Source: Meridianimarinicoccus zhengii (GTDB lineage Bacteria > Pseudomonadota > Alphaproteobacteria > Rhodobacterales > Rhodobacteraceae). From it: a DNA stretch of 50,137 nt. The stretch is from contig NZ_QDFI01000028.1 of assembly GCF_003254465.1 (NCBI RefSeq), positions 1 to 50,137 of the forward strand. Direction: 5' to 3'. Below the pieces are notes generated by a model. That model saw nothing but the letters and a program-made list of their open reading frames with translations. It was not told where the DNA came from and searched no databases. The stretch's first letter is position 1. Each line of letters opens with the position of its first letter. Of this stretch, positions 16,973-25,674 are shown piece after piece. The position numbers and the translations under genes were made by a program.

Positions 16973-17776
16973 ATGACGCAGATACGGGAAATGGGCGTGC
17001 GGCGCTTCGGACGGGTCAACTGGCTCGGGCTGTGGACGCTCGCCGAACGGGAGACACGCCGCTTCATGGCGGTCTGGACCCAGACGCTCATGGCGCCGCT
17101 CATCACCGCCGGGCTGTTCCTCGCCATCTTCTCGCTCGCCATCGGCACGCGGCGGGGCGAGGTCATGGGCGTGCCCTTCGTGGAATTCCTCGCCCCCGGC
17201 ATCCTGATGATGACGGTGATCCAGAACGCCTTCGCCAATACGTCCTCGGCCATCATGATCGCCAAGGTGCAGGGCAACATCGTGGACACGCTGATGCCGC
17301 CCCTGTCGCCCGCCGAACTGGTGGCGGGCTACCTGTCGGGCGCGGTGTCGCGGGGGCTGTTCGTGGCCGTGGCGATCCTGATCGTGGCCGCGATCTTTCT
17401 CGGGCAGGGGATGGCGCACCCGATCTGGGTGCTGGTCTATGTCGTGCTGGGCAGCGTGTTCCTCGGCGCGCTGGGGATCATCGCCGCGATCCTCGCGAAC
17501 AAGTTCGACCAGATGGCGGCGATCACGAATTTCATCATCACGCCGCTCAGCTTCCTGTCGGGCACGTTCTATTCGGTCGAGGGGCTGCCGGGCGCGATGC
17601 AGATCCTGACCCATGTGAACCCGGTCTTCTACCTGATCGACGGGGTGCGCTACGGGGTGATCGGCGCGTCGGACAGCAGCCCCTGGATGGGCCTGCCCAT
17701 CGTGGGCGTCTTTACCGTCGCGGCTCTTGCCCTGTGCCTGCGCTGGTTCCGGACGGGATTCCGGATGAAGGCCTGA
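16973..17776 (+). CDS. ABC-2 type transporter permease
   Basis: A 267-residue permease of the ABC-2 (drug/polysaccharide export) type with six predicted membrane segments. The ABC-2 signature region lies around PLSFLSGTFYSVEGLP (about 189-204), followed by NPVFYLIDGVRYG. No ATPase gene is adjacent, so its partner must be encoded elsewhere. Just upstream is a tandem pair of 12-bp repeats (GGCACCGACATG, then GGCACCGACACG, 16935-16958) and an 8-bp inverted repeat at 16883-16905. Confidence 0.88.
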   Translation: MTQIREMGVRRFGRVNWLGLWTLAERETRRFMAVWTQTLMAPLITAGLFLAIFSLAIGTRRGEVMGVPFVEFLAPGILMMTVIQNAFANTSSAIMIAKVQGNIVDTLMPPLSPAELVAGYLSGAVSRGLFVAVAILIVAAIFLGQGMAHPIWVLVYVVLGSVFLGALGIIAAILANKFDQMAAITNFIITPLSFLSGTFYSVEGLPGAMQILTHVNPVFYLIDGVRYGVIGASDSSPWMGLPIVGVFTVAALALCLRWFRTGFRMKA

Positions 17777-17839
17777 GCGGCAGGCCGCGTCTCGGCCGCT
17801 GGCCGGGCGCGGCGCAAGCCGTCGGAAGGGGACGTGGGC

Positions 17840-17863
17840 GTCGGCACGGTCCGCCGTGCCGAC
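17840..17863. terminator. Bidirectional terminator-like hairpin
   Basis: A perfect 10-bp stem GTCGGCACGG/CCGTGCCGAC closes a TCCG tetraloop. It lies between the convergent ABC permease and trpA genes. No T-tract is present on either side, so it would act as a weak or Rho-assisted terminator or as a 3' stabiliser. Confidence 0.55.
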
Positions 17864-17909
17864 AGTGGCACCCTCACGCGCGCGCCGTGTCGCAGGCAGG
17901 GTCCCCGGT

Positions 17910-18701
17910 TCAGGCCCCGTGCGCGCCGTCGGCGAGGCCCCTGACGAAATTCAGGATCTCGGGGACCGGGCGGCCCTCTTCGACCTGCTTGACGATGGCG
18001 GTGCCCACGACCGCGCCATCGGCCACCGACGCGATCTCGCGCGCGCTGTCGGGGGTGCGGATGCCGAAGCCCACGATCACCGGCAGGTCGGTCTGCGCCT
18101 TGATCCGGGCGACCTCGGGGGCGACATCCGCGGCACTGGCCGCCGCCGCCCCGGTGATCCCCGTGATCGACACGTAGTATACGAAGCCCGACGTGTTCTG
18201 CAGCACCTTGGGCAGGCGCTTGTCGTCGGTCGTCGGCGTCGCCAGCCGGATGAAATTCAGCCCCGCCGCCTGCGCGGGGATGCACAGTTCCTCGTCCTCC
18301 TCGGGGGGCAGGTCCACGACGATCAGCCCGTCGATCCCGGCGGCCTTGGCGTCCTTCAGGAACGTGTCCACGCCGCGCGAATAGATCGGGTTGTAGTAGC
18401 CCATCATGACGATGGGCGTCGTGTCGTCCACCTCGCGCAAGGACCGCGCCATGTCGAGCGTGCGTTGCAGCGTCTGGCCTGCCGCCAGCGCCCGCTGGCC
18501 CGCAAGCTGGATGGTCGGGCCGTCCGCCATCGGATCGGTGAAGGGCATGCCCAGCTCGATGATGTCGACGCCTGCACCGGGCAGCCCGCGCACCAGTTCC
18601 AGCGAGGTGTCGTAATCCGGATCGCCCGCCATGACATAGGCCACGAAGGCCTTGCGTCCCTCGGCCCGCAGCGCGGCGAACTTGGCATCGATACGGGTCA
18701 T
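17910..18701 (-). CDS. trpA: Tryptophan synthase alpha subunit
   Basis: A 263-residue TIM-barrel lyase that releases indole from indole-3-glycerol phosphate. Catalytic Glu in [17 protein letters not shown] (about residues 46-62), the MGYYNPI loop, VDLPPEE, and the phosphate-binding GFGIRTPD and AVVGTAIV are all visible. GGAGGAG eight bases upstream supports the start at 18701. trpB is not adjacent, so trpA stands alone here, divergent from ychF. The frame is open far upstream, but that is antisense to ychF. Confidence 0.96.
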   Translation of the reverse strand: MTRIDAKFAALRAEGRKAFVAYVMAGDPDYDTSLELVRGLPGAGVDIIELGMPFTDPMADGPTIQLAGQRALAAGQTLQRTLDMARSLREVDDTTPIVMMGYYNPIYSRGVDTFLKDAKAAGIDGLIVVDLPPEEDEELCIPAQAAGLNFIRLATPTTDDKRLPKVLQNTSGFVYYVSITGITGAAAASAADVAPEVARIKAQTDLPVIVGFGIRTPDSAREIASVADGAVVGTAIVKQVEEGRPVPEILNFVRGLADGAHGA

Positions 18702-18825
18702 TCTGCGGTCTCCTCCGGTGGTCGCCGGGGTGTGGCCCATGCGCGCGCAAAAGGCAAGGTGCGCCCGCTTGCGCCCGTGCGGCGCGCGGCGTAGGGAAGC
18801 GCCGGGCCAAGCGAAGGAGCGTGCC

Positions 18826-19923
18826 ATGGGGTTCAAGATGGGGATCGTCGGTCTGCCGAACGTGGGCAAATCGACCCTGTTCAATGCGCTGACCCGCACG
18901 GCGGCGGCGCAGGCTGCGAATTTTCCCTTCTGCACGATCGAACCGAACGTCGGCGACGTGGCCGTGCCCGATGCCCGGCTCGACAGGCTGGCCGCGATCG
19001 CCGGCAGCAAGCAGATCATTCCCACGCGCATGACCTTCGTGGATATCGCGGGTCTGGTGAAGGGTGCCAGCCAGGGCGAGGGGCTTGGCAACCAGTTTCT
19101 CGCCAATATCCGCGAATGCGACGCCATCGCCCATGTCCTGCGCTGCTTCGAGGATGACGACGTCACCCACGTGGATGGCCGCGTGGACCCGGTCGCAGAT
19201 GCGGAAACGATCGAGACGGAACTGATGCTCGCCGATATCGAAAGCATCGAGAAGCGGCTCGCGAACCTCACCCGCAAGGTGCGCGGCGGCGACAAGGAGG
19301 CCGTGCAGCAGGAACGGCTGCTCAGGGCCGCCCTTGCCGCGCTGGAGGAGGGCAATCCCGCCCGCAGCGTGGAGGTGGATGCCGAGGATGCGAAGGCGTG
19401 GAAGATGCTCCAGCTCCTGACCACGAAGCCGATCCTCTATGTCTGCAACGTGGAGGAAACCTCGGCGGCCACGGGCAATGCCCAGTCCGCGCGGGTGGCC
19501 GGAATGGCCGCGGCACAGGGGGCGGCCACGGTCGTCATCTCGGCAGCCATCGAGGAAGAGATCAGCCAGCTCGATGCCGAGGAAGCGGCGGTGTTCCTGT
19601 CCGATCTGGGGCTCGAAGAACCGGGGCTCGACCGGCTGATCAAGGCGGGCTACGACCTGTTGCAACTCGAGACCTATTTCACCGTTGGCCCCAAGGAAGC
19701 GCGCGCCTGGACGATCCGGCGCGGCACGCTGGCCCCGCAGGCGGCGGGCGTGATCCACGGCGATTTCGAACGCGGCTTCATCCGGGCCGAAACCATCGCC
19801 TATGACGATTTCATCGCCTTGGGCGGCGAAGCCGGCGCGAAGGACGCAGGCAAGATGCGGGTCGAGGGCAAGGCCTATACCGTCAAGGATGGCGACGTGC
19901 TGCATTTCCTCTTCAACGCCTGA
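18826..19923 (+). CDS. ychF: Redox-regulated ATPase YchF
   Basis: A 365-residue Obg-family P-loop protein that binds ATP rather than GTP and associates with ribosomes. The P-loop is GLPNVGKST (about 8-16); the switch region [10 protein letters not shown] and the NVEE specificity motif (CNVEE, about 207) are present. The C-terminal TGS domain covers about 280-365 and ends [16 protein letters not shown] seven bases before the ATG fixes the start; upstream in-frame ATGs fall within the divergent trpA promoter region. Confidence 0.96.
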   Translation: MGFKMGIVGLPNVGKSTLFNALTRTAAAQAANFPFCTIEPNVGDVAVPDARLDRLAAIAGSKQIIPTRMTFVDIAGLVKGASQGEGLGNQFLANIRECDAIAHVLRCFEDDDVTHVDGRVDPVADAETIETELMLADIESIEKRLANLTRKVRGGDKEAVQQERLLRAALAALEEGNPARSVEVDAEDAKAWKMLQLLTTKPILYVCNVEETSAATGNAQSARVAGMAAAQGAATVVISAAIEEEISQLDAEEAAVFLSDLGLEEPGLDRLIKAGYDLLQLETYFTVGPKEARAWTIRRGTLAPQAAGVIHGDFERGFIRAETIAYDDFIALGGEAGAKDAGKMRVEGKAYTVKDGDVLHFLFNA

Positions 19924-19968
19924 GATAAGGGGTGGACGGGGCCGCGCCCCACAGCCCATGGTCGGGGC

Positions 19969-20643
19969 ATGAAGGCGTTCCTCGTGACCCTGCGCGAATT
20001 CCTGTGGACCGTGATCGCGGTGCTCGCCGCGGGCGCGCTGGCGGCGGCCGTGCTGATCCCTGCGCAATTCGCAGACCGCAGCGCGCGGGTGTTCGAGGCG
20101 CTGCAGGACGAAGGCTTCGACGTGCGCATCAAGACGCCGCTTCTGGAGGCCGATTTCACGCGCGTGACGCAGGAAATCGCCGACAGCGACTCGCGGGTGA
20201 TCTTCCTTGAAGAACGGCTCGCCGAGATGCAGGCCCAGAACAATAGCCTGTGGACCGCCATCGACGCGGCCGCAGAGGCCGGCTTCGACGTCGAGATCGA
20301 TGTGCCGGTCAGCGAAATGCAGGAAGGCGAGGGGGAGCCGTCGGCGTCGACACCGCCATGGGTCGTGATCGCCGGCACCCAGCGCAGTCTCGACGGGCAG
20401 CGCGCGCAGCTTGGGCTGCTGCAAGCCGCAGGCATCGAGGATGCGGTGATCCTGCAGGTGGATGGCTGGTTCCAGACCGCGGTCGTCTATGACGGCGGGC
20501 GGGCGGCTGCCGAAGCGGGGCTTGCGCGCGTGTCGGAGGTGGTCGGCGCGAACCGCGGGGCCTATGTTCGGGCACTGGACCGGATTTGCCCCAGCCATGA
20601 GGAAACGCCGGGAGACCCGAACCTTTGGAGGTGTGAGACATGA
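19969..20643 (+). CDS. Membrane-anchored protein with coiled coil and SPOR-like C-terminus
   Basis: A 224-residue protein with one N-terminal membrane helix (about 10-32) and a polar region with a short predicted coiled coil (about 75-95). A C-terminal domain (about 130-205) has alternating strands and helices, WVVIAG...AQLGLLQAAGI...WFQTAVVYDG, resembling SPOR peptidoglycan-binding repeats, though I cannot confirm it. Its stop overlaps the next ATG (ATGA). No named family is recognised. Confidence 0.7.
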   Translation: MKAFLVTLREFLWTVIAVLAAGALAAAVLIPAQFADRSARVFEALQDEGFDVRIKTPLLEADFTRVTQEIADSDSRVIFLEERLAEMQAQNNSLWTAIDAAAEAGFDVEIDVPVSEMQEGEGEPSASTPPWVVIAGTQRSLDGQRAQLGLLQAAGIEDAVILQVDGWFQTAVVYDGGRAAAEAGLARVSEVVGANRGAYVRALDRICPSHEETPGDPNLWRCET

Positions 20644-21131
20644 CGCTCGACAAATCCTGGATACGAGCCGCGCTGGCGGCGGGGCTTATCGCACTTGCCG
20701 CGCCACTGGCGCAGGCCCACGGCATGCTGGAGCGCGATTTCATCGTGCAGGAAAGCCCGGCGGATGTCGCGACCACGACCGAGGCGCTGGTGGCCGCCAT
20801 CGAGGGCGCCGGGGCCACGGTGTTTGCCGTGATCGACCACGCGGCCGGCGCCGCGTCGGTGGACCAGTCGCTCAACGACGCGCAGGTGGTGATCTTCGGT
20901 AATCCCGCGCTCGGCACGCAGGTCATGCAGGACGACCTGCTGGCCGGGCTCGCGCTGCCGCTGCGCATCCTCGTCTACGAAGGCGATGACGGGGTGACCC
21001 GGCTCGCGCACGAGGATCCGTCGGCGTTCCTCGGCGGCTACGATGTCAGCCCCGAGGCGCCCTACATGGAAACGATCCGCGGCGCGCTGATGCGGCTCGG
21101 CGCCGCGGCCATCGAGAACGTCCAGCCCTGA
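20640..21131 (+). CDS. Exported DUF302 domain protein
   Basis: A 163-residue protein with a signal peptide (cleavage likely after LAQA, near residue 28) and a DUF302 domain. The domain shows HAAGA, VVIFGNPALGTQVMQDD and LPLRILVYEGDDG, typical of the family. DUF302 is a small alpha/beta fold of unknown function. It is translationally coupled to the membrane-anchored protein upstream, which suggests a joint envelope role. Confidence 0.85.
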   Translation: MTLDKSWIRAALAAGLIALAAPLAQAHGMLERDFIVQESPADVATTTEALVAAIEGAGATVFAVIDHAAGAASVDQSLNDAQVVIFGNPALGTQVMQDDLLAGLALPLRILVYEGDDGVTRLAHEDPSAFLGGYDVSPEAPYMETIRGALMRLGAAAIENVQP

Positions 21132-21255
21132 CGCGCCGTCCGCGGCCGGGACAGGCCCGGACGCCATGTGAACGCAGGGCGCGATCCCACACCAGACGTG
21201 GCGCCACTATAGCAGGCGTGTGCCCGCCCGCAGCCCGACGCCTGCCACGTCCGAA

Positions 21256-21274
21256 CCCGTGCGCGGGGCACGGG
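21256..21274. terminator. Hairpin between convergent DUF302 and hisA genes
   Basis: A perfect 7-bp stem CCCGTGC/GCACGGG with a five-base loop lies 16 bases beyond the hisA stop in the 159-base convergent gap. No T-tract follows, so termination is a tentative call. Confidence 0.4.
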
Positions 21275-21290
21275 CAGCGGCCATGACGGC

Positions 21291-22007
21291 TCACCCCAGC
21301 GTAGCCAGCGCCGCGCGCAGGTCCAGCGCCCCGTCATAGAGCGCCCGGCCCGAGATCGCGCCCGCGACCACGCCGGTGTCCCGCAGCGCCATCAGGTCGT
21401 CCAGCGACGACACGCCGCCCGATGCGATGACCGGCACCGACACGGCCCGCGCAAGCGCCGCCGTGGCCGCGATGTTTGGCCCGCCCATGGCGCCGTCCCG
21501 CTCGATGTCGGTGTAGATGATCGCGGCGATACCCGCGTTCTCGAACCGCTGTGCAAGGTCGGTGACCGTCAGATGCGTCTCTTCGGCCCAGCCGCGCGTG
21601 GCGATGCGCCCGCCCCGCGCATCCAGCCCCACGGCGACCTGTCCGGGAAACGCCTTCGCCGCCGCGTGCACGAGGTCCGGGTCTTCCACCGCCACGGTGC
21701 CAAGGATCACGCGCGCGACGCCCTTGTCCAGCCACGTCTCGATGGTGGCCATGTCGCGGATCCCGCCGCCAAGCTGCGCGGGGATATCCGTGGCCGCAAG
21801 GATCGCCTCCACCGCCGCGCCGTTCACCGGTGCACCCGCGAAAGCGCCGTTGAGATCCACGAGATGCAGCCAGCCGCAGCCCGCGTCCTGGAACGCCCGC
21901 GCCTGCGCCGCCGGATCGTCGCCGAACACCGTGGCCTTGTCCATGTCGCCCTTGAGCAGGCGCACGCACTGGCCGTCCTTCAGATCGATGGCGGGGTAGA
22001 GGATCAT
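21291..22007 (-). CDS. hisA: HisA, ProFAR isomerase
   Basis: A 238-residue TIM barrel for the fourth step of histidine synthesis. The N-terminal catalytic Asp lies in [12 protein letters not shown], the QLGGGIRD phosphate loop is near residue 78, the second catalytic Asp is in [10 protein letters not shown], and IASGGVSS supplies the second phosphate site. AAAGGA lies nine bases upstream of the ATG. hisF and hisE, which usually follow hisA, are not downstream; the next gene is a convergent DUF302 protein. Confidence 0.95.
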   Translation of the reverse strand: MILYPAIDLKDGQCVRLLKGDMDKATVFGDDPAAQARAFQDAGCGWLHLVDLNGAFAGAPVNGAAVEAILAATDIPAQLGGGIRDMATIETWLDKGVARVILGTVAVEDPDLVHAAAKAFPGQVAVGLDARGGRIATRGWAEETHLTVTDLAQRFENAGIAAIIYTDIERDGAMGGPNIAATAALARAVSVPVIASGGVSSLDDLMALRDTGVVAGAISGRALYDGALDLRAALATLG

Positions 22008-22191
22008 GTTGCAGGGTCCTTTCGCGGCGGCGGCACGGATGTCGCGCGGTGTCTTGCACGGGGGCGCGGCGAAGCCAAGAGGGTCGGGCGCGTCCCCCGC
22101 AGCCGGACGCAGACGATGCGCCGCAGCGTCACGCTTGCCCCGCATGCCCTGCGCGGCATTGTGGCGGCGGAACGCAGACGAGGAGGATGCG

Positions 22192-22587
22192 ATGCGGGGA
22201 TGGAAGGGACTGACGGCCGCGCTGGCGCTGGCCGCGGCGGCGGGGGCGGCGCAGGCCGACCCGGTGGAAGGCGTCTGGCAGACCCAGCCGGGCGATGACG
22301 GTGCGTTCGGGCATGTGCGCATCGCGCCCTGCGATGACGCCCTGTGCGGCACGCTGGTGCGCGCCTATGACGGCGACGGCCGCGCGCGCGACACCGACAC
22401 GCTGGGCCGCCGGATCGTCTGGGACATGGCCCCGCAGGGCGGTGGCGCTTATGGCGGCGGCAAGATCTGGGCGCCGGACCGCGACAAGACCTATGCGTCG
22501 AAAATGACCCTCGATGGCGACCGGCTTGAGGTCTCGGGCTGCGTGATCGGCATCTGCCGCAGCCAGACCTGGGCGCGGGTGGACTAA
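22192..22587 (+). CDS. Exported DUF2147 domain protein
   Basis: A 131-residue protein with a signal peptide (cleavage after AQA, near residue 22) and a DUF2147 domain: [43 protein letters not shown] and a C-terminal [11 protein letters not shown]. The family is a small, probably lipid-binding-like beta fold without known function. AGGAGG five bases before the ATG is a strong ribosome site. It sits between hisH and hisA but points the other way. Confidence 0.9.
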   Translation: MRGWKGLTAALALAAAAGAAQADPVEGVWQTQPGDDGAFGHVRIAPCDDALCGTLVRAYDGDGRARDTDTLGRRIVWDMAPQGGGAYGGGKIWAPDRDKTYASKMTLDGDRLEVSGCVIGICRSQTWARVD

Positions 22588-22660
22588 GACGGGTCTCGGG
22601 CGCGGGCCACGTCGCAACGGGGGCAGGGCCGGGTTCGGGCGGGGGCCGTCTGCCCCGCCG

Positions 22661-22701
22661 GCCCCTGCGGGGCGTTCGCGCCGGAAACGCTTCGCAGGGG
22701 C
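22661..22701. terminator. Nested hairpin between DUF2147 and hisH
   Basis: The outer stem GCCCCTGCG/CGCAGGGGC (9 bp) encloses an inner stem GCGTT/AACGC (5 bp) around a nine-base loop. It lies in the 227-base gap between convergent genes. Its symmetry suits a bidirectional terminator or 3' end protector. There is no clear T-tract. I see nothing else in this gap. Confidence 0.45.
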
Positions 22702-22814
22702 GTTCCCCAGGCGACGCTCACCCCCCGAGGAATCCTTACGACTGAAGACGACCGCGCTGTGCGGCAGGCCGCGTTTGCCCGATCGGCAGGACGACGGGCA
22801 ATGGGCCGCGCCGC

Positions 22815-23453
22815 TCAGGGCCGCCAGCGCAGGAAATTGGCGATCATGCGCAACCCGGCGGCCTGGCTCTTTTCCGGGTGGAACTGCAACCCGATGATGT
22901 TGTCGCGCGCCACGATGGCGGTGACCTCGCCGCCGTAATCCACATGGGCCAGCCGCTGCGCCGGATCCGCGACCCGGAACTGGTAGGAATGGACGAAATA
23001 GGCGTGATCGCCCGTGGCCACGCCGTCCAGCACCGGGTGGGCGCGGTCGATCACCAGGTCGTTCCAGCCCATATGCGGCACCTTCAGCGCCGTGTCGGCA
23101 GGCGCGATCGGCACCACCTCGCCGCCGATCAGGTCCAGGCCATCGGTGACCCCGTATTCGTGCCCGCGCGTCGCCAGCATCTGCATGCCCACGCAGATCC
23201 CCATGAAGGGCACGGCGCGGACCGTCACGGCCTCCACCATCGCCTCGAACAGGCCCGTGCGCGCGCGCAGCCCCGCAAGGCAGGCGGGGAAGGCCCCGTC
23301 GCCCGGCAGCACGACGCGGGTCGCGCGGGCCACGTCCTCGGCGCGGTCGGACACGATCACCGGCCCGCCGCCCGTTTCGGCCGCCATGCGCTGGAACGCC
23401 TTTTCCGCCGAATGCAGGTTGCCGCTGTCGTAATCGATCAGGACGGTCGTCAT
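22815..23453 (-). CDS. hisH: Imidazole glycerol phosphate synthase, HisH amidotransferase subunit
   Basis: A 212-residue class I glutamine amidotransferase that feeds ammonia to HisF. The nucleophile is Cys87 in PFMGICVGMQ, and the His-x-Glu pair lies in QFHPEKSQ near residues 193-198. VVLPGDGAFP is the typical early motif. It follows hisB by three bases, so the two form one unit. hisF is not in the window. Confidence 0.95.
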   Translation of the reverse strand: MTTVLIDYDSGNLHSAEKAFQRMAAETGGGPVIVSDRAEDVARATRVVLPGDGAFPACLAGLRARTGLFEAMVEAVTVRAVPFMGICVGMQMLATRGHEYGVTDGLDLIGGEVVPIAPADTALKVPHMGWNDLVIDRAHPVLDGVATGDHAYFVHSYQFRVADPAQRLAHVDYGGEVTAIVARDNIIGLQFHPEKSQAAGLRMIANFLRWRP

Positions 23454-23456
23454 GGC

Positions 23457-24044
23457 CTACAGGCTGCCCTTGGTGGACGGGATCGCATCGCCCTTGCGGG
23501 CATCCGGCTCCAGCGCGTCACGCAACGCCCGCGCCACCGCCTTGAACGCGGCCTCGGCGATGTGGTGGCTGTTGATCCCGTGCAGCGCGTCCACATGCAG
23601 CGTGATCCCGCCATGGGTGGCCAGCGCCTGGAAGAATTCGCGCACCAGTTCCGTGTCGAAGGTCCCGATCTTCGCCGCCGGGAAATCGACGTTCCACACG
23701 AGGTAAGGTCGCCCCGACAGGTCGAGCGCCGCGCGCACCAGCGCATCGTCCATGGGCAGCAGGCACGCGCCGTACCGCCGGATGCCGCGCTTGTCGCCCA
23801 TCGCCCGCGCGAGGGCCTGCCCCAGCGCTATCCCGACGTCCTCCACCGTGTGGTGGTCGTCCACATGCAGGTCGCCCACGGCCCGCACCTCCATGTCGAT
23901 CAGCGCATGACGGGCGAGCTGGTCCAGCATGTGATCGAAGAAACCGACACCGGTGGCGTTGTCGTACCGTCCCGTCCCGTCCAGATCGACGGTCACGGCG
24001 ATGTCTGTTTCCGCGGTCTTGCGGCTGATGGTGGCTGTGCGCAT
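23457..24044 (-). CDS. hisB: Imidazoleglycerol-phosphate dehydratase
   Basis: A 195-residue monofunctional dehydratase for the sixth step of histidine synthesis. It shows the internal duplication with Mn-binding motifs [13 protein letters not shown] and [17 protein letters not shown], and later HGITLHV plus [18 protein letters not shown] seven bases before the ATG at 24044 supports the start; a start 19 codons earlier is not needed. It is the first gene of hisB-hisH. Confidence 0.95.
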   Translation of the reverse strand: MRTATISRKTAETDIAVTVDLDGTGRYDNATGVGFFDHMLDQLARHALIDMEVRAVGDLHVDDHHTVEDVGIALGQALARAMGDKRGIRRYGACLLPMDDALVRAALDLSGRPYLVWNVDFPAAKIGTFDTELVREFFQALATHGGITLHVDALHGINSHHIAEAAFKAVARALRDALEPDARKGDAIPSTKGSL

Positions 24045-24187
24045 GCGCTGTCTCCGGGCTGCCTGCTGCGCGCTTATAGGCAGGCGCCGCGCCATGTCCA
24101 AGCGGGGCCGCCCCTTGCAGCGTGAAATTCTGCGCCCCCACGCAGCCTGCCGCCGGTCATTGTGCCGAATCGTGTTCCGATATACGG

Positions 24188-24202
24188 TTAACGAGTGCTT
24201 AA
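24188..24202 (+). promoter_or_regulatory. CtrA-type box
   Basis: TTAA-CGAGTGC-TTAA followed by C matches the full CtrA consensus TTAA-N7-TTAA(C). It ends 19 bases before the ATG of the VPLPA-CTERM gene, so it would overlap the core promoter or the transcript start. CtrA governs motility, envelope and gene-transfer functions in Rhodobacterales. Confidence 0.65.
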
Positions 24203-24221
24203 CAAATGGCGGGGAGCCGAC

Positions 24222-24866
24222 ATGGAAAATATCGTGAAACCCTTGGTGGTCGCTGCGGCGTTGGCGGGCATGGCCGTGACCGCGCAGGGTGCCGCCTTCA
24301 CACCGAGCTTCGACGTGCCGAACTTTCCCGGCACCCAGTTCGACGTGGAAAGCGACCCGGCCTACAACGACTATTATGCCGAGAATTTCGGGATCACGGT
24401 CGTGAACGCCTATCTCTACAAGGACAGCCGCGACACGTTCGACGGCATCGGCATCGCAAGCGGACCGGTGGCGCGTGCGGGCAGCACGGCGGCGCCCCGC
24501 GAATTCGGGCGGATCAACTTTCTGGATACGACCGACACCGTGACGATCGATTACTGGGCGCTGGAGCCATCGGTCTACGCCGCGTATTCGCCCACGGGCG
24601 CGCTGGTGGACTCCGTCTCGGTTCCGGCCGAGATCTCGACCATGACCCTCGATGGCGGGATCATCGGGTATATCCTGTTCTCCGCCGAACGGTCGGCCTT
24701 TGCGACGATCAGCTCGCTGACCTACAATTACGACGGCACGACCGACGGCGTGAACGACGATATCGTCGATGCGCCGGTGCCCCTTCCTGCCGGGTTCGCG
24801 CTTCTGGCGCCGGTCCTGATTGGGATGGGCGGGCTGTCGTATCGGGCGCGGCGCCGGGCTGCCTGA
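24222..24866 (+). CDS. VPLPA-CTERM sorting-signal protein
   Basis: A 214-residue exported protein with a signal peptide (cleavage near VTAQGAA, about residue 24) and a beta-rich central region with low lysine and many Asp/Thr. It ends in a sorting tail: the motif VPLPAG, a hydrophobic helix, and a terminal Arg cluster (RARRRA). Such tails are handled by exosortase XrtD-type enzymes in Rhodobacterales. GGGGAG five bases upstream sets the start. A CtrA-type box lies directly before the ribosome site. Confidence 0.88.
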   Translation: MENIVKPLVVAAALAGMAVTAQGAAFTPSFDVPNFPGTQFDVESDPAYNDYYAENFGITVVNAYLYKDSRDTFDGIGIASGPVARAGSTAAPREFGRINFLDTTDTVTIDYWALEPSVYAAYSPTGALVDSVSVPAEISTMTLDGGIIGYILFSAERSAFATISSLTYNYDGTTDGVNDDIVDAPVPLPAGFALLAPVLIGMGGLSYRARRRAA

Positions 24867-24891
24867 TCTCGGCTCGCCACTGCCGGTTCAA

Positions 24892-24915
24892 CCGCGCGCC
24901 GGAAACGGCGCGCGG
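24892..24915 (+). terminator. Hairpin with GAAA tetraloop after the VPLPA gene
   Basis: A perfect 10-bp stem CCGCGCGCCG/CGGCGCGCGG closes a GAAA tetraloop, 26 bases after the stop codon. It lies between the VPLPA gene and the convergent tRNA genes. No T-tract follows, so it is an atypical terminator. Confidence 0.55.
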
Positions 24916-25001
24916 GTCATGCCATGTCGCGCAGGGTCCGCTGGCACAGCCATACCGGCACGCGAGCAGTCGCATCTGAAAAATCGGGAAACGGATCATC
25001 C

Positions 25002-25076
25002 TGGAGCGGGCGATGAGATTCGAACTCACGACCCTTACCTTGGCAAGGTAATGCTCTACCCCTGAGCTACGCCCGC
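25002..25076 (-). tRNA. tRNA-Gly (anticodon GCC), downstream copy
   Basis: A 75-base tRNA with encoded CCA. The acceptor stem GCGGGCG pairs with CGCCCGC. The D-arm contains AGCTCAGGGGTAGAGC, the anticodon GCC is at 25042-25044 (read on the minus strand), and the T-loop is TTCGAAT. It is the second of two tandem glycine tRNAs. Its T-stem is GTGAG/CTCAT. Confidence 0.97.
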
Positions 25077-25097
25077 GTCCGGATGCCGGTCTCTTCC

Positions 25098-25172
25098 TGG
25101 AGCGGGCGAGGCGATTCGAACGCCCGACCCTTACCTTGGCAAGGTAATGCTCTACCCCTGAGCTACGCCCGC
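25098..25172 (-). tRNA. tRNA-Gly (anticodon GCC), upstream copy
   Basis: A 75-base tRNA with encoded CCA, 21 bases upstream of the other copy and probably co-transcribed with it. The anticodon GCC is at 25138-25140. Acceptor, D and anticodon arms are identical to the other copy. The T-stem differs (GGGCG/CGCCT) by paired changes that keep the stem intact. Confidence 0.97.
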
Positions 25173-25285
25173 ACCCTGAAGAGTAGCGGTTCTCTAACGA
25201 CAGCGCCGCGCGGGTTCAAGCGGAAAAACGGCCCTCTGACGTGAAATGACCGCGGTGCGCGATGGCCGGCCGCGCCGCGCGCCGG

Positions 25286-25447
25286 TCAGCGGAACAGCCG
25301 GCCCAGCATCCGCCCCGTGGCCTTGCCCGCGATGCGCCGCCCGATCCGGCGGGTGATCGCGCCCTTGCGGGGCGACCGCACGGCCTGCACATCGCCCAGC
25401 AGCTTCGCCAACAGGTAAAGATTGCGCCGCAATGTGTTGATCTTCAT
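25286..25447 (-). CDS. Small basic protein, 53 residues
   Basis: Reads MKINTLRRNLYLLAKLLGD at the N-terminus, then a very basic half with PRKGAITRRIGRRIAGKATG and the C-terminus MLGRLFR. There is no signal peptide. The N-terminal half could form an amphipathic helix and the C-terminal half is rich in Arg and Lys, so nucleic-acid or membrane-surface binding is possible. GGGAAA lies upstream of the ATG. Codon use has the high-GC third positions of neighbouring genes. The family is not recognised, though it resembles small proteins I have seen annotated in Rhodobacteraceae. Confidence 0.6.
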   Translation of the reverse strand: MKINTLRRNLYLLAKLLGDVQAVRSPRKGAITRRIGRRIAGKATGRMLGRLFR

Positions 25448-25674
25448 TCTGGTTTTCCCGTTTCATACCGATCTGACGGCGTGATCCCCGATGTGCGTCC
25501 GCACGGACCGGCGCGGCGGCGGCGCCCGTCCGGTATCCGCGGGGCACGCCCTAGGGCGGTCTGCGCCGCCGCGCAACCCGTGGGCCGCCGGGTTCAGGGG
25601 CATGCGCGTCACCTTGCGGCTGGACAAAACGCGCCCGCGCGGCAAACCTGCGGCCACGTTCAACGGAGCAGACC

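Noticed and set aside
17886-17909. Possible separate small gene between the ABC permease and trpA
   Set aside because: No start codon with a ribosome site; the gap is explained by the 10-bp hairpin and GC-rich spacer.
17650-20598. A very long open frame on the minus strand (over 900 codons)
   Set aside because: It runs antisense through ychF and through trpA in another frame. The product is a His/Arg/Gly-rich composition typical of shadow frames in high-GC DNA.
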